A DNA stretch of 64,000 bases from Paradesertivirga mongoliensis (lineage in GTDB: Bacteria; Bacteroidota; Bacteroidia; Sphingobacteriales; Sphingobacteriaceae). Below are positions 9,442-19,199 of this stretch, piece by piece (within the stretch, counting starts at the first letter, position 1; each line of letters starts with the position of its first letter). Both the position numbers and the translations under genes were made by a program. Location of the stretch: assembly GCF_024436395.1 (NCBI RefSeq), contig NZ_JAFMZO010000001.1, positions 1,307,850 through 1,371,849 on the forward strand. Reading direction: 5' to 3'. A model generated the notes under the pieces. It saw only the letters and a program-made list of their open reading frames with translations, was not told the DNA's origin and ran no database searches.

Positions 9442-10192
9442 TCGGTAAAGAAGGTTTAGTTATGTTTTTTCTTCGCAATTCGAAGTGCTGACCAAGATAG
9501 AATTTTCTGGCCATTTCGTTGTTTGCAATCTCTTGCGGGGTGCCTGTTAACATGATTTTACCTTCGGTAAGCAGATAAGCACGGTCTGTTATCGAAAGAG
9601 TTTCTTGCACATTGTGATCGGTGATTAGAATTCCGATGTTTCTATGTTTAAGTTTAGCTACAATAGATTGGATCTCCTCCACCGCAATCGGATCCACACC
9701 GGCAAAGGGTTCATCCAGTAAAATGAAGTTTGGGTTTGCGGCCAAAGCACGTGCTATTTCAGTCCGCCTGCGTTCACCACCCGATAGCAGATCGCCGCGG
9801 TTTTTTGCAACTCTGTGTAAGCTAAATTCGGTAAGCAGTTCGTCTAACTTGTCTTTTTGCTCTGCTTTGGTATATTTCCCCATTTCGAGCACTGCCTTGA
9901 TATTATCTTCTACAGAAAGCTTCCTGAAAACCGACGCTTCCTGCGCAAGATAACCGATTCCTTTTTGCGCCCTGCGATACATCGGATCACCTGTTATTTC
10001 TTCATCCTCGAGATAAACATGACCTTCATTAGGTTTTATTAAACCTACAATCATGTAAAATGAAGTAGTTTTTCCGGCACCATTTGGCCCAAGCAATCCT
10101 ACAATTTCGCCTTGCTCAACATGGAACGAGACATTATTTACAACGGTTCGCTGCTTGTATTTCTTTACCAGGTTTTCTGCTCTGAGGATCAT
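9428..10192 (-). CDS. lptB: LPS export ABC transporter ATP-binding protein LptB
   Basis: This 254-residue ATPase powers the LptBFG transporter, which extracts lipopolysaccharide from the inner membrane. It shows Walker [11 protein letters not shown] (about residues 34-43), the ABC signature [16 protein letters not shown] (about 136-151) and Walker [14 protein letters not shown] (about 156-168). The H-loop histidine lies in [11 protein letters not shown]. The spacing is typical of LptB, and the extended C-terminus [10 protein letters not shown] is slightly longer than in E. coli. It overlaps recJ by 4 bp (ATGA) upstream and the GH3 gene by 14 bp downstream, so translational coupling is likely. 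lptC, lptF and lptG are not in this window. Confidence 0.93.
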   Translation of the reverse strand: MILRAENLVKKYKQRTVVNNVSFHVEQGEIVGLLGPNGAGKTTSFYMIVGLIKPNEGHVYLEDEEITGDPMYRRAQKGIGYLAQEASVFRKLSVEDNIKAVLEMGKYTKAEQKDKLDELLTEFSLHRVAKNRGDLLSGGERRRTEIARALAANPNFILLDEPFAGVDPIAVEEIQSIVAKLKHRNIGILITDHNVQETLSITDRAYLLTEGKIMLTGTPQEIANNEMARKFYLGQHFELRRKNITKPSLPNDNS

Positions 10193-11901
10193 TTCGTTCT
10201 GTCTGCGCTGCTGCGAATTCCTTTAACATTTAATTGTACAGAGCGTTTCTCTTTCCATACATTTTCTTCGATGGTATAACATATATCGAAGGGCTGTCCT
10301 CTTTGAACTAGGGAAAGATGCTCGCCCAGGTTAAATCCGATACATTCAAATGCTGGCGAATCTTCTTCGCAAATGCACAATTTTAAGTGATTATTGCCAA
10401 CTATAGAAGCGTTCCCATTTAATTTAACATTTTTTGTGAGGAATATTGGTGCCAGGTTCATGGGCCCGAAAGGAGCAAACTGGTTTAATATTCTGAACAG
10501 TTTCCCGTTAATGTCTTTTAATTTGATTGTTGCGTCGATACTAATTTCCTGAATCAGCAATTCGGCCGGAATGGTTTGAGATACCACGTCTTCAAACCGT
10601 TGTTGTAATGCGGGAATGTTCTCGGGTTTTATCGTTAAGCCAGCTGCATATTTATGGCCTCCGAACTGCTCAAGTAAATCACTACAGGAACTTAAAGCTT
10701 CGTATAAATCGAAACCTAAAACTGAGCGGGCGGAGCCGGCAGCATGGCCGTTAGATTTCGTTAACACGATGGTGGGCCGGTAATATTTCTCAGTGAGGCG
10801 AGAGGCCACAATACCTATTACTCCTTTATGCCAGTTTTCGTCATAAACTACGGTGGTCTTACGATTTAACTGTGTGGGATCATTGTCTAGCATAGCCAGA
10901 GCTTGTTCAGTAATAGAACTGTCGAATTCCTTACGTTCAGAGTTTTTAAGATTGATTATCAGACTCTGACTTTTTGCTGCAACATCGTCATCGGCAATCA
11001 ACAGGCTAACAGAGTGTTTAGCATCATCAATCCTACCTGCGGCGTTAATTCGCGGTCCAATCATAAAAACCACATCCGAAATGGTGTATTGCTTTTTTCC
11101 TGATATTTCAATCAGAGCCGCAAGTCCGTTGCAGGGTGATTCATTTAATTTTTTTAATCCGTACCAGGCCAGGACTCTATTTTCACCGGTAATAGGTACA
11201 ATATCTGAGGCGATACTTACTGCCACCAGATCAAGATAGCAGCAGATTTCCTCAAAGGGAATGTCATTTTTCTGCGCATAAGCCTGAACAAGTTTAAATC
11301 CTATTCCACAGCCAGAAAGTTCTTTAAACGGGTAGTCGCAATCGGCACGTTTAGGGTCAAGAACTGCAATCGCATCGGGCAGAATCGAGCCGGGTGTATG
11401 GTGATCGCAAATGACAAAATCAATCTTTAAAGTATTGGCGTAGTCAATTTTATCGACAGATTTAATGCCACAGTCTAAAGCGATAATGAGACTGTACCCA
11501 TGCTCTGCAGCATAGTCTATCCCCTGGAAAGAAATCCCGTAACCTTCTTTATACCTGTCGGGGATATAATAATCGAGGTGCTTGTGATATTTTCTGAAGA
11601 AGCTGTAAACCAACGCTACCGAAGTGGTACCATCTACATCATAATCGCCATATATGAGGATCTTTTCTTCAGCAAGGATAGCTTTCTCGATACGCAGGAT
11701 AGCTTTCTCCATATCGGCCATCAAAAACGGATCGTGGAGATGGCACAGGTCGGGCCTGAAAAAGCAACGGGCATCTTCAAAAGTAGTGATGCCCCGGCCC
11801 ACCAAAAGTGTGGCCAGTACTTCGTCTACCTGAAGTGATTGCATTAAGTCCTGTATGGCTTTTTGATTAGTTACTTCCTGCTCTACCCACCTTTTTTGCA
11901 T
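10189..11901 (-). CDS. recJ: Single-stranded-DNA-specific 5'-3' exonuclease RecJ
   Basis: This 570-residue DHH-family nuclease acts in recombinational and mismatch repair. DHH motif I is [10 protein letters not shown] (about residues 85-94). The DHH triad is in [10 protein letters not shown] (about 163-172), with LDCGIKS between them. The DHHA1 domain ends in GHAAGSARS (about 392-400), with an OB-fold C-terminal region after it. Its length matches RecJ rather than the shorter NrnA or GdpP. The start [10 protein letters not shown] at 11901 is the first gene of the operon. The upstream region is shared with a divergent metallo-hydrolase gene about 98 bp away. Confidence 0.94.
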   Translation of the reverse strand: MQKRWVEQEVTNQKAIQDLMQSLQVDEVLATLLVGRGITTFEDARCFFRPDLCHLHDPFLMADMEKAILRIEKAILAEEKILIYGDYDVDGTTSVALVYSFFRKYHKHLDYYIPDRYKEGYGISFQGIDYAAEHGYSLIIALDCGIKSVDKIDYANTLKIDFVICDHHTPGSILPDAIAVLDPKRADCDYPFKELSGCGIGFKLVQAYAQKNDIPFEEICCYLDLVAVSIASDIVPITGENRVLAWYGLKKLNESPCNGLAALIEISGKKQYTISDVVFMIGPRINAAGRIDDAKHSVSLLIADDDVAAKSQSLIINLKNSERKEFDSSITEQALAMLDNDPTQLNRKTTVVYDENWHKGVIGIVASRLTEKYYRPTIVLTKSNGHAAGSARSVLGFDLYEALSSCSDLLEQFGGHKYAAGLTIKPENIPALQQRFEDVVSQTIPAELLIQEISIDATIKLKDINGKLFRILNQFAPFGPMNLAPIFLTKNVKLNGNASIVGNNHLKLCICEEDSPAFECIGFNLGEHLSLVQRGQPFDICYTIEENVWKEKRSVQLNVKGIRSSADRTK

Positions 11902-11998
11902 ATCTTTGTCAAGGTCTAACGGGTAAATATACTATATAAATGGAAATTTACAGGACCTCAGTTTGTAAGTATTTCATTCTCAATTAGCATTTTTTTCT

Positions 11999-12769
11999 GT
12001 GAAAGTTTACGCGCTCCACGAAGGGTCTTATTCTGTCGATAGCTCCAAAAAGTTTATTCCATTTGATCCGGCTATTCATAGTCCAAAAGATCGCCCGGCA
12101 TCATTATTTGTTTATGTTCAGCCATTTCTGTTAGAAACGTCAGGCGGTTTAATGGTATTAGACGCCGGCCTGGGCTTTAAAAATGAGAGTGGCGAGTTAA
12201 TTATTCATGAAAATATACGTAAGGCCGGATACGACTACCGGGATGTGAAATATTTGCTGATGTCGCATCTTCATTACGATCACTCCGGCGGAATGATCTA
12301 TGAACGGGATGGGAAGATGGAACTTACATTTCCGAATGCCGAATACGTCATTCAGCGCGGCGAATGGGAAGCTGCATTCAGTTCTTCATCAAAGTCATAT
12401 CGCACAGAGATTTTTGATGTGGTGCAGCGCAGCGGAAGCATTCATTTTATTGAAGGAAACGGAAAGCTTGACAACGGTATAAGCTACGAGCTCACTGGCG
12501 GTCATTGCGAGTTTCACCAGGTGTTTTTGATTGAGGAAGGGGATGAAAAGATATTTTTCGGTGCTGATATTCTGCCTGAGCCAGAACAGCTTTTAAGGAA
12601 ATTTAAGGCGAAGTATGATTTTGACGGAGCCCGGGCAATGGAGTTGCGTGAAGTTTACGGAAAGATGGCTGCTGAGAATAACTGGACATGCTTGTACTAT
12701 CATGCCAAAAGTCAGACCATTACAAAAGTTGCTGAAGAAGATGGCGGGTTCAAAATTATACCCGTATAA
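11999..12769 (+). CDS. Metallo-beta-lactamase-fold hydrolase (lactonase-like)
   Basis: This 256-residue MBL-fold protein carries the binuclear metal motif SHLHYDHSGG (HxHxDH, about residues 88-97). A histidine follows in the TGGHCEFHQ segment (about 165) and an aspartate in FFGADILPE (about 189). The lack of a signal peptide argues for a cytosolic enzyme, and the closest overall pattern is the AHL-lactonase/AttM-like group of MBL hydrolases. The start is a GTG at 11999, as no in-frame ATG is better placed. It is divergent from recJ and convergent with YceI, so it is probably monocistronic. The substrate is unknown. Confidence 0.82.
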   Translation: MKVYALHEGSYSVDSSKKFIPFDPAIHSPKDRPASLFVYVQPFLLETSGGLMVLDAGLGFKNESGELIIHENIRKAGYDYRDVKYLLMSHLHYDHSGGMIYERDGKMELTFPNAEYVIQRGEWEAAFSSSSKSYRTEIFDVVQRSGSIHFIEGNGKLDNGISYELTGGHCEFHQVFLIEEGDEKIFFGADILPEPEQLLRKFKAKYDFDGARAMELREVYGKMAAENNWTCLYYHAKSQTITKVAEEDGGFKIIPV

Positions 12770-12772
12770 ATA

Positions 12773-12799
12773 AAGAATCCGGGATTAACCCGGATTCTT
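12773..12799. terminator. Bidirectional terminator between the MBL and YceI genes
   Basis: A perfect 11-bp inverted repeat (AAGAATCCGGG, loop ATTAA, CCCGGATTCTT) lies between two convergent genes. T-rich sequence follows on the minus strand. Confidence 0.8.
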
Positions 12800-12834
12800 A
12801 CCAACAAAACCAACCATAAAAAAAAGATCTTTGT

Positions 12835-13422
12835 TTACTTGGTGGCTACCAAATTGATTGATAACTCAAATTCATCATCAATCGCTTTGTCGCCTATATC
12901 TCCAAAAAAGCTTTTGGAGCGATATTTAATGTCGTATTTGGTTCTGTCGACTTTTACTCCCTTAGCTACTGCGACAACTACATTTTTTTGTCTTTTTACA
13001 GTTGCCGGGAAGGTAATTGAGTTTGAAATTCCCTTAATGCTTAGATTTCCCGTAATATTTACGCGGTCAGTTCCATCAGGAGTTATTTTTGTAATCTCGA
13101 AGGTTGCCGACGGATGTTTTGCCACTGAAAAGAAATCATCTCCTTTCAAATGGTTCAAGAGATTTTTATTAGAATTTCCCTGAAGATCTGTAATGACAAT
13201 CGATGTCATATCTATCGCGAAACTTCCTCCCTTTAATGCTTTGCCATCATAGTCCAGTTTTCCTAAAGCAATTCCTATGGTCCCTTTATGGCTTCCACCA
13301 ACTTTACCGGCTACCCATTCAATGGATGATTTTTCGGTGTCAACCTTAAATGTTTCAGTTGCAGGCTTAAAAGCAAGGAAAATTAATAATGATGATAATG
13401 TAAGTAAGGAGAAGGTTTTCAT
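12835..13422 (-). CDS. YceI-family periplasmic lipid-binding protein
   Basis: This 195-residue protein has a cleavable signal peptide (MKTFSLLTLSSLLIFLAF). A lipocalin-like YceI barrel follows: FKVDTEKSSIEWVAGKVGGSHKG near the N-terminus, LLNHLKGDDFFSVAKHPSATFEI in the middle (about residues 85-107) and the FGDIGDKAIDDEFEL end. YceI proteins bind polyisoprenoid or amphiphilic lipids in the periplasm. They often appear as stand-alone genes in Bacteroidota, as here. A good -7 element (13441-13448) lies just upstream. Confidence 0.9.
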   Translation of the reverse strand: MKTFSLLTLSSLLIFLAFKPATETFKVDTEKSSIEWVAGKVGGSHKGTIGIALGKLDYDGKALKGGSFAIDMTSIVITDLQGNSNKNLLNHLKGDDFFSVAKHPSATFEITKITPDGTDRVNITGNLSIKGISNSITFPATVKRQKNVVVAVAKGVKVDRTKYDIKYRSKSFFGDIGDKAIDDEFELSINLVATK

Positions 13423-13440
13423 ATCTTATAATGTGAAATA

Positions 13441-13448
13441 CAAATGTA
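13441..13448 (-). promoter_or_regulatory. yceI promoter -7 element
   Basis: On the minus strand this reads TACATTTG, matching TAnnTTTG, 19 bp upstream of the YceI start. A TTTG lies 15 bp further upstream, closer than the usual 19-21 spacing. Confidence 0.45.
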
Positions 13449-13523
13449 TTCAATTTAGATGTTCAAACGCATATTAGGGTTTAATATTGTTGTCATTTAT
13501 TGGTTACAAAAAGCAGGGTAAGA

Positions 13524-15158
13524 TTATTCTTCCTGATGAAAAGGATACCGGTAATCTTTAGCAGGGGCAAAAGTTTCCTTAATGGTGCGGGGCGATACCC
13601 AGCGCAGCAAATTAATCATAGATCCCGCCTTATCATTTGTTCCGGAACCGCGGGCGCCGCCAAAGGGTTGTTGCCCCACCACGGCTCCTGTGCATTTGTC
13701 ATTGATGTAAAAATTACCAGCAGCATTGCGCAGGGCGTTTGTGGCTTTTTCTATCGCGTACCGGTCTTGAGCGATTACCGCGCCTGTTAAAGCGTAAATG
13801 GACGTATTGTCAATTACCGTGAGAATGTTATCAAACTCAGCATCACGATATACATGAATAGTAAGAACCGGGCCGAATAGCTCTTCGCACATCGTGATGT
13901 AGTAAGGATCTTTTGTTACTATTACCGTGGGCTCAATAAAATAGCCCTTAGATTTATCATAATTTCCTCCGGCAATAACATCCAGAGATGGGTCGCTTTT
14001 AGCGGCATCAATCGCTTTGCTTAGTTTATCGAACGACTGCTCGTTAATTACCGCATTCACAAAATTGCTAAAGTCTTCTACGGGCCCCACCTTAATGGTG
14101 GCCAGTTCTTTCAGTATTTCCTCTTTTATTTCCGGCCATACCGATTCGGCGACATAGATTCTGGACGCAGCTGAGCATTTTTGTCCCTGGTACTCAAAGG
14201 CTCCCCGGATAATAGCAGTGGCAGAAACCTGGATATCTGCCGAACCATGAATCAGGATGAAATCTTTACCTCCGGTTTCGCCAACAATACGCGGATACGA
14301 CCGGTACTTGTGAATATTGGTCCCGATAGTTTTCCAGATTTCCTGAAATACTTTCGTGGAGCCTGTAAAGTGTATTCCCGCAAAGTCGCGATGGTTGAAA
14401 ATTACTTCGCCCGCATCAGGTCCATGGACATATATCAGGTTGATGACGCCATGGGGTAATCCCGCTTCGCGGAAAATCTGCATAATAACATTAGCTGAAT
14501 ATATCTGGGCTTCGGCAGGTTTCCAAACTACCACATTGCCCATTAATGCGGCCGAGGCAGGGAGGTTGGCGGCAATAGCAGTAAAATTAAAAGGTGTTAA
14601 TGCAAATACAAATCCTTCTAAGGGACGTTGTTCTACACGATTCCAAACTCCTTTAGCGTTAGCAGGAGGCTGCTGTGCATAAATCTCAGCAAGGTATTGA
14701 ACATTAAACCTTAAAAAGTCAATTAACTCGCAGGCCGCATCTATTTCTGCCTGATAGGCGTTTTTGGATTGTGCCAGCATGGTAGCCGCATTCAGCTGAT
14801 ATCTGTAAGGGCCGGCGGCCAATTCGGCTGCTTTTAAAAATATGGCGGCACGTTGTTCCCATGCGAGATCGGCCCAGGCATGTTTTGCTGCAAGAGCGGC
14901 CTTAATCGCCTGTTCAACGTGGCTTTTGTCGCCTTCGTGGTAATGGCCGATTATCTGCTGATGATTATGAGGCGGTCGGACTTCCTTTTTTACACCGGTA
15001 CGTATTTCTTCGCCACCAATATACATGGGTATATCTGCACGAGTTGCGTAGGCTTTAGAAAGTGCATCCTTCAAAAGCTTGCGTTCAGCGCTTCCCGGAG
15101 CGTAATTAAGAACAGGTTCGTTGATGGCTGGTGGTACTTTGAAAAATCCTTTGCTCAT
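13524..15158 (-). CDS. pruA: L-glutamate gamma-semialdehyde (delta-1-pyrroline-5-carboxylate) dehydrogenase
   Basis: This 544-residue aldehyde dehydrogenase catalyses the NAD-dependent second step of proline degradation to glutamate. The catalytic cysteine is in YQGQKCSAASR (about residue 330) and the general-base glutamate in VGETGGKDF (about 296). FTGSTKVF supplies the NAD-binding Gly-Ser. Its length and the KSKGYFIEPTV region match the stand-alone P5C dehydrogenase family rather than bifunctional PutA. Proline dehydrogenase is not adjacent. The gene is single and is divergent from lpxK across a 132-bp intergenic region. Confidence 0.93.
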   Translation of the reverse strand: MSKGFFKVPPAINEPVLNYAPGSAERKLLKDALSKAYATRADIPMYIGGEEIRTGVKKEVRPPHNHQQIIGHYHEGDKSHVEQAIKAALAAKHAWADLAWEQRAAIFLKAAELAAGPYRYQLNAATMLAQSKNAYQAEIDAACELIDFLRFNVQYLAEIYAQQPPANAKGVWNRVEQRPLEGFVFALTPFNFTAIAANLPASAALMGNVVVWKPAEAQIYSANVIMQIFREAGLPHGVINLIYVHGPDAGEVIFNHRDFAGIHFTGSTKVFQEIWKTIGTNIHKYRSYPRIVGETGGKDFILIHGSADIQVSATAIIRGAFEYQGQKCSAASRIYVAESVWPEIKEEILKELATIKVGPVEDFSNFVNAVINEQSFDKLSKAIDAAKSDPSLDVIAGGNYDKSKGYFIEPTVIVTKDPYYITMCEELFGPVLTIHVYRDAEFDNILTVIDNTSIYALTGAVIAQDRYAIEKATNALRNAAGNFYINDKCTGAVVGQQPFGGARGSGTNDKAGSMINLLRWVSPRTIKETFAPAKDYRYPFHQEE

Positions 15159-15290
15159 AATGCAAGTTAATAAAAATTAGATTTACGACCTGGTATAGAC
15201 GTTCAATTATAACCATCTGATCGCGGCTTTGTTGCGTATTTAAAAGTTGAACCATCTTCATTCAAAGGCTGTAATTAGTATCTTTACCTC

Positions 15291-16343
15291 ATGCAATATC
15301 TGCGACTTCTGTTGCTTCCTTTTTCTCTTATTTACGGTAGTGTTATCTGGCTTAGAAACAAAGCCTACGATTTTGGGATATTCAAGTCTGCTTCTTTCCA
15401 GGTAAAAGTGATCAGTGTTGGAAACCTGGCTATTGGAGGCGCCGGAAAAAGTCCGATGGCCGAATATTTGGTTCGCTTGCTGCAAAATCGGTTCAGGATG
15501 GCCGTTCTGAGCCGCGGATACGGACGGAAGGCTGTTGGCTTCAGGCTGGTGGATATTGAAGATACCCCTGACTTGGTAGGAGATGAGCCCCTGCAATTTA
15601 GAAGGAAGTTTGATAATATTACAGTAGCGGTAGCAGAAAAGCGGGTCATAGGTTTAACAGCCCTGCAACCCAACCATGATGTGGTCATTTTGGACGATGC
15701 CTTTCAGCATCGGGCTGTAAAACCAGGATTAAGTATTTTGCTTTTCGACTACACGCAGATTAGTAATCCTCTGGTAGTGCTCCCTGCCGGGAATCTCCGC
15801 GAGCCCTTTGCGAACCGGAAACGGGCGCAAATCCTGGTAGTATCGAAATGTCCAGCCGAGTTTTCGGAAGCTGAAAGTGAGCAGGTAAAAAATAGAATAC
15901 ATCCCCTGTCGCATCAAAGTTTGTTTTTCTCCTATCTGAATTATGGGAACCTTGTTTCTATCTCTTCCAAGCCGGAAAAGCACTTGTCGGCAATTGAGCC
16001 GCGGTCCACTGTATTTCTCTTAACCGGGATAGCTAATCCGGTTCCCCTGTTAAAAAAAGTTAAATCCCTTTCCAGGGATGTTATTCACCACGATTACCCC
16101 GATCACCACACTTTCAGCACAAAAAATATTGCTAAACTTGCAAGCGAGTTCAGAGCCTGTCCATCGGATGAAAAGATCATCATCACAACCGAGAAAGATG
16201 CCCAGCGTTTGCAGCTGCCTGAGTTACTCGAACTTTTAAAAGATTTACCGGTTTATTACCTGCCGGTTACTGCCAGATTTCATCAGGCCGATGAAGCCCG
16301 GTTTAATAAGTTAATTGAATTGTATGTTGAAGGAAATATATAG
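15291..16343 (+). CDS. lpxK: Tetraacyldisaccharide 4'-kinase LpxK
   Basis: This 350-residue membrane-associated kinase adds the 4'-phosphate in lipid A synthesis. A short N-terminal hydrophobic anchor is followed by the LpxK P-loop variant VGNLAIGGAGKSP (about residues 42-54). The conserved VILDDAFQHRAV (about 133-144) and the later KDAQRLQLPE and ITTEKDA motifs also match. Length and motif order match the family. It overlaps the downstream purine nucleoside phosphorylase gene by 20 bp, and a porin gene follows, so these three genes form one operon. Lipid A enzymes other than waaA (at 42.6 kb) are not in the window. Confidence 0.93.
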   Translation: MQYLRLLLLPFSLIYGSVIWLRNKAYDFGIFKSASFQVKVISVGNLAIGGAGKSPMAEYLVRLLQNRFRMAVLSRGYGRKAVGFRLVDIEDTPDLVGDEPLQFRRKFDNITVAVAEKRVIGLTALQPNHDVVILDDAFQHRAVKPGLSILLFDYTQISNPLVVLPAGNLREPFANRKRAQILVVSKCPAEFSEAESEQVKNRIHPLSHQSLFFSYLNYGNLVSISSKPEKHLSAIEPRSTVFLLTGIANPVPLLKKVKSLSRDVIHHDYPDHHTFSTKNIAKLASEFRACPSDEKIIITTEKDAQRLQLPELLELLKDLPVYYLPVTARFHQADEARFNKLIELYVEGNI

Positions 16344-17139
16344 CACCACTGCCTACATCAAAAGCCGCATTGGAGATTTTGAACCTGAAATAGGCATTAT
16401 TCTTGGAACTGGCTTGGGCGCGCTGGTAAACGAGATAGAAATCCAGCATAAGCTGATGTATTCAAATATTCCAAACTTTCCGATTTCTACCCTCGAGTTT
16501 CACTCAGGAAGATTGATTTTCGGGATGCTTGAGGGGAAGAAAGTGGTGGCCATGCAAGGACGCCTCCATTACTACGAAGGATACGACATGCAGCAGATTA
16601 CTTTTCCCGTTAGGGTGATGAAGATGCTGGGGATCACTAAGATATTTGTTTCTAATGCCAGCGGATCGCTCAATCCGGATTTTAAGACCGGCGATCTGAT
16701 GATCATCGAAGATCATATCAATCTGCAGCATGATAATCCTCTCAGAGGCAGAAACTTTGAAGAGCTGGGACCGCGGTTTCCGGATATGAGTCAGCCGTAT
16801 AGCAGAGACCTGGTTCAAAAAGGCCTCGACATTGCTGCGAAGAATAACATCCGCTGCCATAAAGGTGTTTATGTTTCGGTAGCGGGCCCAAATCTTGAAA
16901 CAAAGGCCGAGTATCGCTATTTACGGATTATTGGCGGTGATGCAGTAGGAATGAGTACAGTCCCGGAGGTTATCGTGGCCAATCATATGGGATTGCCTGT
17001 TTTTGCCATATCTATTCTGACAGATGAAGGCTTTCACGATGTGCTTGAGCCAGTATCGGTAGAAGATATTATCAAGGTGGCTGAAGTAGCCGAGCCGCAA
17101 ATGACAAAAATATTTAAAGAATTGATCGCCTCCCTGTAA
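16324..17139 (+). CDS. Purine-nucleoside phosphorylase (PNP/MTAP family)
   Basis: This 271-residue phosphorylase cleaves inosine or guanosine with phosphate. It shows the trimeric PNP motifs GTGLGALV (about residue 27), FHSGRLIFG, GRLHYYEGYD (phosphate/ribose site), VSNASGSLN and AGPNLETKAEYR. The start at 16324 (MLKEIYSTT) is preferred over the in-frame ATG 9 bp earlier; both overlap the lpxK end. Its stop shares one base with the next start (TAATG), which suggests translational coupling to the porin gene. The linkage of PNP to lpxK is probably only an operon of convenience. Confidence 0.9.
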   Translation: MLKEIYSTTAYIKSRIGDFEPEIGIILGTGLGALVNEIEIQHKLMYSNIPNFPISTLEFHSGRLIFGMLEGKKVVAMQGRLHYYEGYDMQQITFPVRVMKMLGITKIFVSNASGSLNPDFKTGDLMIIEDHINLQHDNPLRGRNFEELGPRFPDMSQPYSRDLVQKGLDIAAKNNIRCHKGVYVSVAGPNLETKAEYRYLRIIGGDAVGMSTVPEVIVANHMGLPVFAISILTDEGFHDVLEPVSVEDIIKVAEVAEPQMTKIFKELIASL

Positions 17140-19190
17140 TGAAGAATCTTTTCCTTGTGAGTGTATCACTACTTTTTATTTTGAGTTCGATCGACCTGGC
17201 GGCTCAGACAAGGCCGGCGCGTCCGGGCCGCAACGGAACGCCCGGCAAACAAGATGCAAAAGCTGAACTCGACTCACTGCGTAAGCTGGAAGACGAGGGA
17301 AGAGATACCTTGATCATCACTTCGAGGTTTATACGTTACACTACGCTCGGGCTTTTACGGGATAGCACCCAAACTCTGCCTCTGGATACTAGCTTCCGCC
17401 AGTTTCATAATTACAATCCATTGAATCAACCCCATCAGCCCACCATTAATTTAGGCAACCTTGGTTTAGCCTACCGGGAGATGTTATATACTCCTTCGTC
17501 CACAATTGGATTTGATCCGGGGTTTCATGCGCTTGATTTATATCTTCTTACACAAGATTCAATCAAATATTATCGTGCAAGGTCGCCGTTTACATCTTTG
17601 AGTTATATTAACGGACAGCTTAAAGAGCAGTTTTTTAAGGTTACGCATTCACAAAACATTAAACCCAACTGGAACTTTGGCGCCAATTATTTTCGAATCG
17701 GATCAGAAGGTTTTTACCGCAATCAAAAGGCCGACCACCTAAACGCAGCGGCATTTACCTGGTATGAATCGCCGAACAGGCGATATAATTTACTTGCAAA
17801 CGGACTTTTCAATACATTGCGGGCGGCCGAAAACGGTTCGATAGTGAATGAGGAGATTTTTAGTGCGGAAAGACCCAAAATTAGTGGTTCTGAAGTAGTG
17901 AGGATAGGAAATGGAAGTCCAAGGTTTGATAAAAAAAGTTCACCTCATCAGGAATGGAAGCACAAAGAGTTTTTTGTAAAGCAGTTCTATTATTTAGGCA
18001 GACTTGACAGTTTGGAAGAAAGTACCAACTCAAATATTCTTCCTACCCAGAGGGTTTCGCATGCGCTCACGTATTCGAACAAAGTATATAAGTTCTTTAA
18101 AAATGAGAAGCAAAATCCTGCTTATCCGGTTTTTCCGAAAATTCACCCGGACTCAAGTTTTGCCGCTGGTGTTCCTCTAACCCTGGATTCTACCCGGGTA
18201 AGAAACCTGCGGAACGAATTTATGTACAGCTTTTATCTGAGAGGCCGTTCGGTGAGTTTTATAAAAAATGAAATGAAGCTTGATGTTGGTCTTCAACACG
18301 ATCTTTATTGGTATAACCAGCTTGACTCGTCTGCTAACTTTCACAATATAACCCTAAAAGCTAATGCGGGATATCAATTTAGCGACCGGGTTTCCATAAA
18401 TGGAGATATACAGCAAATTGCGCAGGGGAAAAATGCCGGCGACTATCTCTATAATGCGCAAACACAAATACTCCTGAGCAGATCTGTAGGGCGAATTGTT
18501 TTAGGGGCGTTCTTGCAGAATAAGTCGCCCCAGCAGATTTTTGAGCAGGTAGATTACACTTATCACAAATGGCGCGAGAATTTTAAGCGAACCAAAACCA
18601 ACAGCCTGTCGTTCGCATATCTTAACCCGAAGTTTGGTTTTACCTCAAGGGCAGATTACTATCTCATCAGCAATCACCTTTACTTTACTTCGGCGGCACC
18701 GACCGATACCAATCAGATTCGCCCGGTGCAGTTCGATAAGAATATCAATTTACTGAAAATCACTCTTGGCAAGACAAGCAGGTTTGGCAAGTTCACCCTA
18801 GAGAACTTTGTGGTATATCAGAAAACAGATTTTACAAGCGTTTTGAGAACCCCGGAGCTATATACGTATAATAGTTTTTACTTTGGCGCGCGATTATTCA
18901 AATCCATTACCACCAATCTCGGGTTTGACGCACGGTGGAACAGTCCGTTCCCGACCCAGTCCTACGCAATCAATGTCAACCAGTTTTATAATTCAGAACC
19001 GGCAGTTGAATTTTCGTCGTATCCAATCGTCGATGTTTGGGCCAAATTTGCTTTAAAACGGGCTAATATCTTTCTGCGGTATGATTATATCAACCAAGGC
19101 TTGCTTTCGAAAGGATATTATACAGTGAACCGGTATCCAATGCCTAACAAACTGCTGAAGTTTGGAGTAACCTGGAATTTTTACGATTAA
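17139..19190 (+). CDS. Putative outer-membrane porin of the Bacteroidota 'putative porin' family
   Basis: This 683-residue exported protein has a signal peptide (MKNLFLVSVSLLFILSSIDLAAQ). An Arg/Gly/Pro-rich linker follows. The remainder has many alternating aromatic beta-strands such as YNLLANGLF, FGFTSRADYYLIS and NIFLRYDYINQG, and it ends in LLKFGVTWNFYD with a near-C-terminal aromatic, consistent with a beta barrel. It matches my recollection of the porin-like family usually encoded after PNP/lpxK in Sphingobacteria. Substrate is unknown. It overlaps the PNP stop by one base. Confidence 0.75.
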   Translation: MKNLFLVSVSLLFILSSIDLAAQTRPARPGRNGTPGKQDAKAELDSLRKLEDEGRDTLIITSRFIRYTTLGLLRDSTQTLPLDTSFRQFHNYNPLNQPHQPTINLGNLGLAYREMLYTPSSTIGFDPGFHALDLYLLTQDSIKYYRARSPFTSLSYINGQLKEQFFKVTHSQNIKPNWNFGANYFRIGSEGFYRNQKADHLNAAAFTWYESPNRRYNLLANGLFNTLRAAENGSIVNEEIFSAERPKISGSEVVRIGNGSPRFDKKSSPHQEWKHKEFFVKQFYYLGRLDSLEESTNSNILPTQRVSHALTYSNKVYKFFKNEKQNPAYPVFPKIHPDSSFAAGVPLTLDSTRVRNLRNEFMYSFYLRGRSVSFIKNEMKLDVGLQHDLYWYNQLDSSANFHNITLKANAGYQFSDRVSINGDIQQIAQGKNAGDYLYNAQTQILLSRSVGRIVLGAFLQNKSPQQIFEQVDYTYHKWRENFKRTKTNSLSFAYLNPKFGFTSRADYYLISNHLYFTSAAPTDTNQIRPVQFDKNINLLKITLGKTSRFGKFTLENFVVYQKTDFTSVLRTPELYTYNSFYFGARLFKSITTNLGFDARWNSPFPTQSYAINVNQFYNSEPAVEFSSYPIVDVWAKFALKRANIFLRYDYINQGLLSKGYYTVNRYPMPNKLLKFGVTWNFYD

Positions 19191-19199
19191 CGTATTACT

